A stretch of DNA of 64,000 nt, from positions 19,344,001-19,408,000 of the forward strand of contig OX637339.1 in assembly GCA_951799405.1 (NCBI GenBank), written 5' to 3'. A model generated the notes under the pieces. That model was not told where the DNA came from. It worked only from the letters and a program-made list of their open reading frames with translations, and did not search any database. A program made the position numbers and the translations under genes. This document shows positions 42,948-53,100 of the stretch, piece by piece (the first letter of the stretch is position 1; every line of letters begins with the position of its first letter). The stretch comes from Agapetus fuscipes. Taxonomy: Eukaryota; Arthropoda; Insecta; Trichoptera; Glossosomatidae.

Positions 42948-43235
42948 GGATAATTTATTTGGTGAGCGCTGTTTTTGTGTGTATCACACCTCAAGAGCCC
43001 TCTGCGAGCTTTGTCGTCGCTGTGGAAAGTGCCATTTCTCAAGCAAGACCCAGTTGTTGTAAGGTTGGATGGACCTTTCAGTGACCGGTCTTTGGTAAAG
43101 GTTTATGAATTTTTCAACCCAGCGAAGAGCACATTTGGAAATATAAATGGTATATTTTTGTGCTCAGCCGGGATTCGAATCAACAACCTTCCATTTACGA
43201 GTCCGAAGTGTTGCCACTGGACTACAGACCGGTCC
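42948..43235 (-). repeat. SINE B with LINE-type tail
   Basis: Complement from gataatttatttggtgagcg to actggactacagaccggtcc. Confidence 0.85.
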
Positions 43236-43529
43236 AAGAAATGCCAACAACACAGTTACTAACAGTAGTTACATATTATGGATTTCTTAGTATCGAGTAC
43301 TCAATGGCAAGATGAAGTTAAGTTGCAAGTTAAATTCATACTCCGCTTACGCAATTATTCTTATCTAATTAATTCTAAGTATACATTTAATTATTAATAA
43401 TACTATTTACTTAATTAAAGTATTTTTTAAAACTATTCAAAAGCATATGTTCTCACCAAACAAAAGAGAGCAATGTTCACAAGTTTAAAATTCATCAACC
43501 CTCGTCTACCCCGAATACAAAGCATTGCG

Positions 43530-43790
43530 TGTATGTTCCTCGACTTATATATTGGTATGCGGCTGACCACCCATGCTGTAAAAATGGTTCACTTTGCCAA
43601 TGCCACCCCTGTTTCAGGGAAGGACGGCAAGAGTTGCAGGGTGTATGTCCATTTGAGATTTGGTTTTTATGTTGTAGGTTCACATGAGGTATGTGCAAGT
43701 GCGAACTTGTACGTGTCTGGTTGTGGGAATGCATGTAATGTGAATCTCCAATGTAACATATCTTTGAAACTTAGATAAGATTAGCGTAAA
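43530..43790 (+). repeat. Family A, complete
   Basis: ctcgacttatatattggtat to cttagataagattag. Confidence 0.82.
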
Positions 43791-43797
43791 CTCCCCT

Positions 43798-44135
43798 TGC
43801 AATGCAACTAAGCTACACATTCTTCTACACAAACATCTTGCCCGTGAAGGGTTTCCCATGTATCAAGTGGAACCTATTTATTTTTACAGGTAAGGGGGCC
43901 GGCCTTACGCCTACCACTTCAGTTGAAGTGGGATATTCCCAGCTCCCAACCCCTTGGGAGCTGGGAATGAGCTGGTACTCATGTCTTGTGAAGGCCGAGT
44001 AAACCTTGCCGATATTTTATTTAGCAGAAACACACACCGAAACGGGAATTCATTTCTGACACCCTCGGTGGGATTCAAAACCGAGCTCTCGGCATGGAAT
44101 GCAAGCATTCAACCAACTGAGCTATCGACCGGACT
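43798..44135 (-). repeat. SINE C, full length
   Basis: Complement: aatgcaactaagctacacat to tgagctatcgaccgg. An extra duplicated cccttgggagctggga lies inside. Confidence 0.82.
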
Positions 44136-44189
44136 GCAGTCGTATATTCCATACACTTTTTATTTACCCGATCAAGGTAAGGTAACACA

Positions 44190-44330
44190 ATGCTTTATAC
44201 ACGGCGTACTGATATTTGACGATTTATTATCCAAGAACTTATTTCATTCTCAACATTTTGTGTGTCTTAACCAATGTCTTTAGGAGACACCTTTATTGTG
44301 CGGTGATTCCTGTTGTACAATCCTGATTCA
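44190..44330 (-). repeat. Degenerate hammerhead-like repeat
   Basis: Minus strand gtctcctaaagacattggtt and aaaatgttgagaatg keep the ctc/gag stem I, but the core has decayed. Confidence 0.4.
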
Positions 44331-44586
44331 AAAATTTGTAAGAGACGCCATTTTCTTTTTGATCTAAATTTTGAATAAAACTTCAATAAAAGTTATTTAA
44401 AATATACTAAGTACTCTTCGATACAATAAAACTATGCAAATGTATAAAACTATAAAAAGCCCTAGAAATAAGGTAAAAAAATTGCAAAGCAACAATTTGC
44501 CGTTAGTACCACAGTAGTCTCTCGCTAATCTGTCGTTCAACCATTCGTCAACAAGTATAATCTGTTGTCGATTGCTTGTCTAGATC

Positions 44587-44726
44587 AGAGGTCTTCAAAC
44601 TTAGACCCATGGTCTAATTATAGCCCAGTGTCATCAATCTGTCTGTAACTGTAACTTTTTTTAAATATAGATTTGTGAAGAGGTAGGTCCCATTTGTGGA
44701 CCCCAAACTATAGTTTGACACCCCTG
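44587..44726. mobile_element. Small hAT-like MITE
   Basis: Ends cagaggtcttcaaacttag and ctatagtttgacacccctg are inverted in the hAT style. Confidence 0.55.
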
Positions 44727-46546
44727 AAGCGCTATTCTGCTAAATTCCTTACGACCTTAAGAGGAAACCTCAAGGGCTACAGAATTGAAAAATAGGTATT
44801 TGTAAAATCTGTTGCTGTCTCGCATTGCCCGCACAATCGAGCTATCGATGTGTGAGTGAGGCTGTCAATGTATGCGTACCACGCTGCCCCTCCCCCCTCC
44901 CCTCGCCAAGTACCCGCGCCCGCCTGCGCCTGTCTGCGCCCGCCCCGCCCGCTGGCCCCATACTTCACATCTTGCTTCCATGTAGATTGTAGTATGAAGG
45001 CCTTACAAACAAATTTGTATGAAAATAATAAGTTTGTATAGAGACTACCATTTTTTTTTGTTTTTCTGGAAAAATAATAATTGATTATTATTATAGGTAT
45101 TATTGTAATGTGAAAAATTGCAATGCATCGTTTTTTGTTTAACCAATGGTGTTCCGAGATATTCGCAAACGATTGCTTTTTTTATATGGCAACCCACAAA
45201 AAATGACTTTTTTGGAAAAAATGTTTATAACTGTCTGGTAGAACTAATAAAGCAATGACTACACAGAAAATTTAACGAAAATCGTTGAAGCCGTTTTTGA
45301 GAAAATCTCATTTTAAGTTTTTAGGTGCTCGGGAGCCATCTTAAATATTAGAATTATAACAAAAAATGTTGAATGAACAATTACAGGTATTTGTTAAAAC
45401 TATCTATAACAGTTTTTTTTGCATTATAATGTCTTTTTAGAATTATTAAAAAAAAAAAATTCACACACACACACACACACATACAGCCGGACGTTTTTGC
45501 AAGATAGTGTTTTTTGGCATGTCCTGCACCAGGACAACTCATTTCCGTGAAAATCTCGATTTTTTTTTTCTCGCCAAAACAAAACTTTCTTTACTCCGTA
45601 CCGGGAGCAAGAAAGTAAAAATCAAATACCAAATTTTCAAGATTTCTGCTTATATGTAATTCGTGTTTGGATTCATGTTTTTTTTAACAGATATCACATA
45701 TACCTAGTGACGCACATTTTGATGTTGAAATGAATGGACTTGTTTTTATTAAATCTTTCGTTTTCTTCAAAAGTCAGTTTGAGCTCAATTTATTGAATAG
45801 TTTTTTCTGTATCAAAAAAATGAAATAAAAAAATTGACACCAAAAGATTTTTGCCAGCCGGCCCTGGTCAAAGGAAGCAATAAAAAAGTGTATAATGGAA
45901 TATCTCCTTATTTTCGCAGCAATTATTATTGCTTTTTCTTCCTTTGTCTGTATACGCATTAGTCCGCCCGTCCCCAACCTCAAGCCTCCCCCCGCAAAGC
46001 GCGATAGGGACAACTGCAGCTTGGACCGAAAATACCTATTAAAATTACACAAAATCAACGTTTCGTAATCCCCTGTTCCCTTCTCCAAAACTTGACCCAT
46101 TTAACTAATTTTTTTCTTTAAAAAATAAAGATAGACTTTGGCCGTGTTTCTATGTTTTCCTTTTTTTATATAATTTAGTCAATTTTGTTTTCTGGATGTT
46201 TAAACACAGCGAAAAATCTGACAAATTTTATGGGTTTTTGAATGTTCATATCTCTTTTAATAATTAATTTATGAAAAAAAAGAAAACCGAGGGACATACC
46301 AATAGGAGTCATTGATTTTTGAGACAAAAATGATTGCTCTACTAACATTATCCAGGGAGAAAACAGGGGACTACGTTTGTATGGCGTAACGGCCCTTTTG
46401 TTTCCTCTTAAGGCCACGAGATAGCAATTTGTGTCCAAAAATAAGGTGTACTATGATTTTTTATCTACGGAGTTCTTTCGCAAGCGCTAGCAAGCTGCGA
46501 CTTGGATTGATGTCCAAAGTGTAAGGAATTCAGCAGAATAGCGCTT
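44727..46546. mobile_element. 1.82-kb non-autonomous DNA transposon
   Basis: Ends aagcgctattctgctaaatt(ccttac) and (gtaagg)aattcagcagaatagcgctt match at 25 of 26 positions. Subterminal cttaagaggaaacctc and cctcttaagg are also inverted. There is no long ORF. A C-rich CpG-rich patch lies at 44883-44956 and a (CA)n microsatellite at 45463-45480. Flanking ctg on both sides may be the target duplication. Confidence 0.75.
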
Positions 46547-46576
46547 CTGGATTGAAAGAGAGAATACGGTTTAAAC

Positions 46577-47237
46577 TAGTGATTCCCAAAGTGGTCGACC
46601 CCTGGGGGTCTACATTGACCTGACATGGGGGTCTACAAGTCGTAAGAGGGGGCGTACAAAAAATTATACAAGCTCGTGGCCACTCATCTATCAAATCGCG
46701 TGTCTACCCCCCCCCCCCCCGTCAACAGCACTTTTACAGACAAAATGAACTTTGAAAACTGCGTGCCTACCCCCCGTCGGCGATACTTTAGACAAAAAGC
46801 CAGTCCGGTAGATAGCTCGGTTGGTGGAGTGCTTGCATTCCATGCCAAACTCGGGTTCGAATCCCACCGAGGCGAGGGTGTCAGAAATGATTTCCCGTTT
46901 CGGTATTTATTTCAAACCCCAAAATAAAATACCGGCAAGGTTTACTCAGCCTTCACAAGAAATGAGCACCAGCACTCTCAGGAGCTGGGAAACCTCTTTA
47001 ACTTTAACTGAGTGGTTGGCGTAAGGCCGGCCCCCTTACCTGTAAAAATAAATAGGTTAAACTCGCCACATGGGACCCCTTCGGGGATAACGCGGCAAGA
47101 AGTTACACTACATGTGTAGCTTAGTTGCGTTTTTTTTTTTGCGTTGCCAAACAATTTTTAGGAGGTCTACGGAGCCCCCAAAATTTTGGATTCTATGAAG
47201 AAGGGGTCTATGAGAAATAAAAGTTTGGGAACCTCTG
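46577..47237. mobile_element. hAT-type element with perfect 8-bp target duplication, carrying a SINE C
   Basis: gtttaaac flanks both ends (46569-46576 and 47238-47245). Termini tagtgattcccaaagtgg and agtttgggaacctctg are hAT-like. The interior includes a 12-C run at 46709-46720. A SINE C occupies about 46800-47150. Confidence 0.88.
46800..47150 (+). repeat. SINE C, full length
   Basis: ccggtagatagctcggttgg head, gggttcgaatcccaccg B box, gggtgtcagaaatgatttcc, agcttagttgcgtttttttt tail. It inserted into the hAT element. Confidence 0.88.
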
Positions 47238-47454
47238 GTTTAAACAATGAATTATACTTAAAAATTAAAATACTTTCGCTGTATTTGTCTTACTTAAGTA
47301 TGAGTACTAATTAGTTGAGACAAGATCCTCGTTAAAATGTTAATATTTACAAAAGCATGGCAAGCGCAGGTTTAAATGCATAAGAACCTTCCGTACAGCA
47401 TTCACGAAGCAATGGAGAGATGACTAATATACAGATTCATTACAATGGGGCTAC

Positions 47455-47645
47455 AATCTAAGTTGCAAAGATACGCTAACATTAAAGATTTGAATTATTG
47501 CTTAACCCACAAGCAGATATATGTATTTGTGAAATAAAAACCTAAATCTCAAATAAACATACACTCTGCAATTCTTTCTGATAGAGCAAAGTGAAAAGAT
47601 TTTCACAGTATTAGTGGTCAGCCTCATGCCAACCTATAAGTCAAG
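47455..47645 (-). repeat. Family A, shortened
   Basis: Complement from ctaagttgcaaagatacgct to caacctataagtcaagga, with internal deletions. Confidence 0.72.
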
Positions 47646-47719
47646 GAAAAAAATAAAAAATATTGGTTAAAAATGTTGAAGCGACCAAAATTTTCATACT
47701 TTTTCATTTGAATTTCTTT

Positions 47720-47965
47720 TGTTACTTCTATAGGTTGGTATGAGGCTGACCACCAGTACTGTAAAAATTACTTCACTCTACAAACATCACCCCTGTTGCA
47801 TAGTAAGGAGGCATGAGTTGCAAAATTTATGTATTTATTTAAATTTTGGATTTTATTTTGTAAGTACACATGAGGCATGTGTTAGCGCAAACTTCTACGT
47901 GACTGCTTGTGGGCATGCCTTTAATATGAATCTGAAATAAAACATATGTTTGCAACTTAGATTAC
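47720..47965 (+). repeat. Family A, diverged
   Basis: ctataggttggtatgaggct to gcaacttagattacaga. Confidence 0.78.
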
Positions 47966-48094
47966 AGATATTTGATAACAATTGTTTAGCTATGATATAA
48001 ACAAGTTGCGTTGACTAAACATAAGACATAAATATATTTACACTATGAATGATATCTTTTTATAATTGCTTCCTTTATTGTTTTATTCATTTAA

Positions 48095-48595
48095 TTGATA
48101 AATGCCATCCCCGTTGCGGGGAGAGGCGGCAAGAGTTGTTTGTTTGCATTTCAGTGCCCCTAGTATAAAACATTGCAAAAACTCAACTACAACTTGCACT
48201 GGCTTCGCATCTCGGAAAGAATAGACTACAAGCTTTGCTTGATGGTCTTTAAGACTCTTCATGGGCTGGCTCCTGACTACCTGGTTCAACTCACGAGGAG
48301 AGCTTCTTTAAATGAAAAGGGAGCTACTCTGAGGTCAGCTGGGTCATGTGCCAGTCTGTTGGAGCTGCCGAAAAGACAATCAAGTACAGTCTTCGGGAAC
48401 CGCTCTTTCCGTGTTGCCGGGCCAGCGGCATGGAATGCTCTCCCAGAGAGGCTGAGAGTCCAGGAAGATGAGACAGCCTTCAGGAAGATGCTCAAAGCAT
48501 TCCTGTTTTCCCGCTAGAGCCCACATGCGCCTTTGTAGTGATGTAAATCACAAAAAGGCGCATATAAATCTAGTTTATTATTATTATTATTATCA
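48095..48595 (+). mobile_element. CR1-type LINE 3' end with (tta)n tail
   Basis: Open frame 48173-48517: LNYNLHWLRISERIDYKLCL, MVFKTLHGLAPDYLVQLTRR, RSFRVAGPAAWNALPERLRV, KAFLFSR and TAG. The 3' UTR has a hairpin gcgcctttgtag..caaaaaggcgc then (tta)n at 48575-48592. This family differs from the SINE B partner (no cttgaggtgtga). Confidence 0.85.
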
Positions 48596-48659
48596 CAAAA
48601 AAATTATGTAAACCAAAACACTCTCTAGGAGTGCCGTCGCATATTCCATAGATTTTTTT

Positions 48660-48760
48660 ATTCATAAGCGCAAACTACACGTGTTTGTTTGTGGGCATAC
48701 ATCTGAGAGCTTTGAATGAATATATCCTTGCAACTTAGATTATAGATAGATAGATAGATG
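48660..48760 (+). repeat. Family A 3' fragment
   Basis: cgcaaactacacgtgtttgt to attatagatagatagatag. Confidence 0.65.
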
Positions 48761-48989
48761 CAATGTTTTACAATCGGAGTACAGGTTTTATCTCTTAAGT
48801 ACATCTTCAGCATGTGTAAGCACAAGTCTAAATGTGCGCAATTGCGTATGTGCGTGGAGAGAGAACCCCAAACGTTGGTACATCTTTGTCACTCTTATGA
48901 CTCGGCACAAATTTTATAGACAAAAAAATATGACTTCCCCTGGTCGGGTTGCTAGGGAAAAAGTGAATTAATATTTTGTTCTATATAAC

Positions 48990-49150
48990 AAACCGCGATT
49001 TGTAGAGAAGAGCAGATTTCTCAACATTTTCTCAAAGTCATATCTAACGTCAACAGGAGACATGTGTTTTCTTTGAGGAAGAAGCACCAACTCCATTGTT
49101 ACTGCTTGTGATTGAAGATTGTAGGCACATGAGATGACCTTCGGTGATTA
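48990..49150 (-). repeat. Degenerate hammerhead-like repeat
   Basis: Minus strand gtctcctgttgacgttagat and aaatgttgagaaatc keep stem I ctc/gag but not the box. Confidence 0.4.
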
Positions 49151-49164
49151 GACTATTTATGACA

Positions 49165-49295
49165 ATTTTGGGTTTTTATGTAATAAGTCCACACGTGGCA
49201 TGTGTAAGCGCAAGCTTATACGTGTCTGCTTTTAGGAAGGCATTTAATGTGAATCTTAAATGAAATATATCTTTGCAACATAGATTATAGATTAA
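49165..49295 (+). repeat. Family A 3' half
   Basis: attttgggtttttatgtaat to catagattatagatta. Confidence 0.7.
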
Positions 49296-49517
49296 TTAAA
49301 ATACTTTTTTAACTTTGTTACAATTCACTTGAGTTTTATTTTTTAAAAAACACAACCAGTTTCGGGAGAAGCAGTACCTCCCATCTTCAGGTGTAAATAT
49401 CAACTGTTGATATTTACACCTGAAGATGGGAGGTACTGCTTCTCCCGAAACTGGTTGTGTTTTTTAAAAAATAAAACTCAAGTGAATTGTAACAAAGTTA
49501 AAAAAGTATTTTAATTA
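49293..49517. mobile_element. Foldback element with well-paired hammerhead-like core
   Basis: Arms of ~105 bp. Plus core: stem I acac (49416-49419) with gtgt (49457-49460), CUGAAGA (49420-49426), stem II gggag/ctccc (49428-49432/49442-49446), GAAA (49447-49450), then CUGGUU. Same layout as 1711-1858 with different base pairs. Confidence 0.8.
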
Positions 49518-49741
49518 ATTAAAATGTGCTTTCACAAAGTTACTGCCCAAAATCTAAATAATATAGATTATAGATTGTTTGTGCATTTTGTAAAAGAAGA
49601 AAAACATCGGATATGACTTTGACAAAACATTGAGAAACCAGTTCTCTACGACACGGTTCGTAAAGTTCTATTTTTAATTCAGCACAAAATATTTTAAGGC
49701 TTTGTCAAACAGGAAGTGTTTTTAACGCACATCAAGGCGGC

Positions 49742-50004
49742 TTGTATGGGAGCTTTCAGACTAGTCCCATTCTACCCGGCCGCCAGGTAGCCAATCAAAC
49801 ACCAGGTAAACAAGTCCAGCAGAATAGTTTGTGCCTGAAATGGGCTTTAGCCCTATTTCTTGCAACCCGGCCGTGTTACGTCACAATTTGGTCTATATCA
49901 ATTAATGTATGGACAAGTAAATGTTCCAGGTTCCTCTCATTCCTATCATTGCAGTCTCAGGTGTTATCCATCCTTGGGTATGGTCAGGATTCTCTGTGAC
50001 TTGT
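49742..50004 (-). other. Likely 3' UTR of the SH3BP5-like gene
   Basis: Follows the TGA at 50005. No second exon or clear repeat; extent and poly-A site not determined. Confidence 0.4.
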
Positions 50005-50113
50005 TCATTGTGTGGGAGCCTCAGCAGGGATCCCCAGGAGGTCCTGGCAGGCGGCCTGCAGATGGCTGTCCAGCATCAGAGAGTTGATCTGGTCTTCGTT
50101 CAGCATCTCCACG
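50005..50113 (-). CDS. SH3BP5-like exon 7: C-terminus and stop
   Basis: Acceptor ttttccag-like tatttccag. The split Ser codon is followed by VEMLNEDQINSLMLDSHLQA, then ACQDLLGIPAEAPTQ and TGA (plus-strand bases 50005-50007). The amphipathic last helix is conserved-looking and ends the protein. Confidence 0.9.
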
Positions 50114-53100
50114 CTGGAAATAAGGAAACAGTACAATGGTTAAGTCGTTGTTTGTTGCTTTGTAATTTTGTACTCTATGAAACAGATATAGTGTCTTTAT
50201 TTTTGATAAAATATTTCATATCGACTGCTCCAAGGAAGAAGGAAGTAACTCCGAAATTTAGGTTTTTGACTTATTTCCATTTCTGAAGGTAACAAATCAT
50301 TATCTTCATTCCAAGATGACAGCCGTGTCTCTATCTCTTTTAAATTTGTTAATAAATTTATGTAAAAATAGTTTATGCATTGTACTCGATGGAATAAATA
50401 ACATTCAATTGGCTTTCCTGCAAAACTATCTTTTTTGACTTAGTGCTGTCTTCCTTGGAGCAGTCGATATGAAAAAGGTTATGACTCTGGATGATGATGG
50501 ATCTGGAAATGAAAGAACGGAAAGAAATGAAATGAAATGAAAGGAAAGAAATAAAACACCGTAAGAACAGAAAAAAAGCAGTTGATCTGTAACGTTTAAT
50601 TGTCATCTAGATTCAGTATAAGGCGTGTACATCTGTAACTACATATTTGTTTTCTGTACCTGGCAAGACTCTCTGTATCGGAGGCCTGGTCATCAGACAC
50701 CGTGGGCTCCGCCAGATGAGCCAGGCTCTTGTCCAGGGGGCTGGGCAGCCTGCGGGACTTCCCTGACGGAGGATCCTTGTCGGAGCGGGGCTCCGAGCTG
50801 CGGCGCTCCGTCAGAGATGTGATTTGGAACATCATGATGCCTGGAAAATCATCAAATATATGCTCAACTTGTGAAAACAAAACTCTCTCTATATAATGCC
50901 GTCAGATTCGTACAAATTTCGGAGACCGCGCTTTCCGTGTTGCGGTTCCGGTGGAGTAGAACAGACTGCCACCAAATTTGTGGGTGTATTTCGGGGAGCA
51001 CTCAAGACACACCTTTTTAGAAAGTCTTATCCATGATCGGAGAGGGCCCTTGAGGTGTGACACACACAAAAACGGCGCTCTCTTATCATTTTTAATTTAA
51101 AATAAATTAGCCTGATATAATAATACTTTCTCATACAAAGGAAATTATTTTCAGCATACCCTGATTGAAGATCTCCTTCATCTTCTCCCCGGTATCATTC
51201 AGCAAAACATCCAGGCTCTGCCTTCGCGTCGGGCTGAACTGCGGCTCAGCTTCTTTCCCAGATCCTCTGGTCAACCATTCCCCCTTAGTCTTCACATTCT
51301 TCTCATCCTTTCCATCTTCCGTTGGCGGCTTCTCCTGCGCGCCTTTTAAAGACTTCTGCGGCGCCAACCGATTCCTGATGATCCGTCTCGGCGAATCGGC
51401 GCTAACCTTTGAATTCGGAATCCTATTCTCCTTCACCTTTTCCAATTCCACCGTCTTTGTTTGATTTTCCGCGTCATCCGTCTTCCCTTGCTCCTCGTTC
51501 TCTTCGCCAGTCATTCTCTCGTAAGGAATCTGCCGGTAGCACTCCAGACTTGAAAAATTTGAACACTTTTCGAAGCTGATCTCTTCGGGGCTCGAATATT
51601 CTAAGTTTATTTCGATCCAGTTGTCCGATTCCGGGCCGTTTTTCGTTGACGGAGTGCTAGCACTGTTTTTGGGCGGCGCTGCGGCCATTTGTAAAGGTTG
51701 TCGCGCCTGAAACGGCGTCAATGCGTCGCTATATTTATCGCTGAAATCTTGCGGTAAACTTTTCGGCCTAATCACCGCCAACTTGTCATTTCCTGTTTTT
51801 TTGTACTCTTCAGTTTCTTCATTAAAGTCGTTGGCTGGATTGATGGAGCCGTTTTGTTTGATCCACTCTCTGATGGTGTCGGTTTTGGAGATGTGGTCTG
51901 TGGCATCGTTAGCGCTCGTTGCTTGATTATCTGTAGAATTGCTTTTGACCCCGTTAGTAAGTTTCTTTGCCTCGTTAGGTGTTTTTGCAGGTTGACCGTT
52001 AGTTGCAGGAATATCTGAAAAAAATTAAACATTTTTACAGGCAAAAGCATTGTAATTATGACTCATCGATATATAGAACTAGATGGGAATTTATCAGATA
52101 TTTTCATACTTTCAACAACACTAGTAACAAACACATTACCATAGTGATTTCATGGGTTTCCATGGTGATATGTAAATAGATTAAAGACGAAGTAGAGACA
52201 CGTTGCTTACATAGAAAATAACAAAAGCATTTCATATGTAGTGAGCGAGATAACACTATTAACAATGTATGGTGTCAAAGACGGTGCATCATGTCGATTT
52301 ATACTAAATCACATTCATAGCACTTCCATTGAATATACTTCCATGTTATGACAAACATTTTTCTGTCTTTTTTTAATAACAACTCAATCGTAGGGCTTAC
52401 AGGTTGGCATGAGGCTTACTACACATACTGCATAAAATGGTTCACTTCATAAATGCCGCCCCTGTTTTCAAGGAAGGTCAGCAAGGGTTGCGGGATTTAT
52501 GTTCATTTGAGTTTTTACTTTGTTGATCTCTTCATACGCTAATTATAAATTATAGAACAGCTGATACCTGGAGGTGGGTGAGGCTTGGTTCGGTGCCGGT
52601 GTATCTCCTCTGAGATCTGCTCCAGGTTCCTGAGGGCCTGCGCGTAGCTCAGCTTGGCGGCCCCCACCTGCTTCTCCAGGCGCTGGATGCGGCTCTTCTG
52701 CGTGTCCAGCAGGGCGTTGTAGCGCGCCTTCTCCTCAAAGTACGGCCTGACGCAGACAGTCAAACAGACGGTCAAATAACGCATAGCGTACACAAGTCTC
52801 TTATTAATTAATTAAATTCCTAAAAAGGGGTAGCTCAGTGTCTGGTCGATAGCTCAGTTGGTAAAGTGCTTCCATTCCATACTGAGAACCAGGGTATGTT
52901 TCCCACCGAGGGTGCCAGAAATGATTTGAATTTATTTCATAATGATAATATTAGGATTCGAACCCGAGCTCACGGCATAGAATGCAAGCACTCTACCACT
53001 GACCTATCGACGATACTCTGTTAATTTTAGCCCAAAAGTTGATAAATATTTATACACTTGTCAACGACGATACCATGTTGAAAGCACCGGTTCTCATCAG

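Noticed and set aside
44883..44956. A CpG-island promoter
   Set aside because: The C-rich patch lies inside a TIR element, with no exon or transcript evidence nearby.
51165..51464. Plus-strand ORF over the SH3BP5-like gene
   Set aside because: It is antisense to exon 5, which has matching splice borders and phases on the minus strand.
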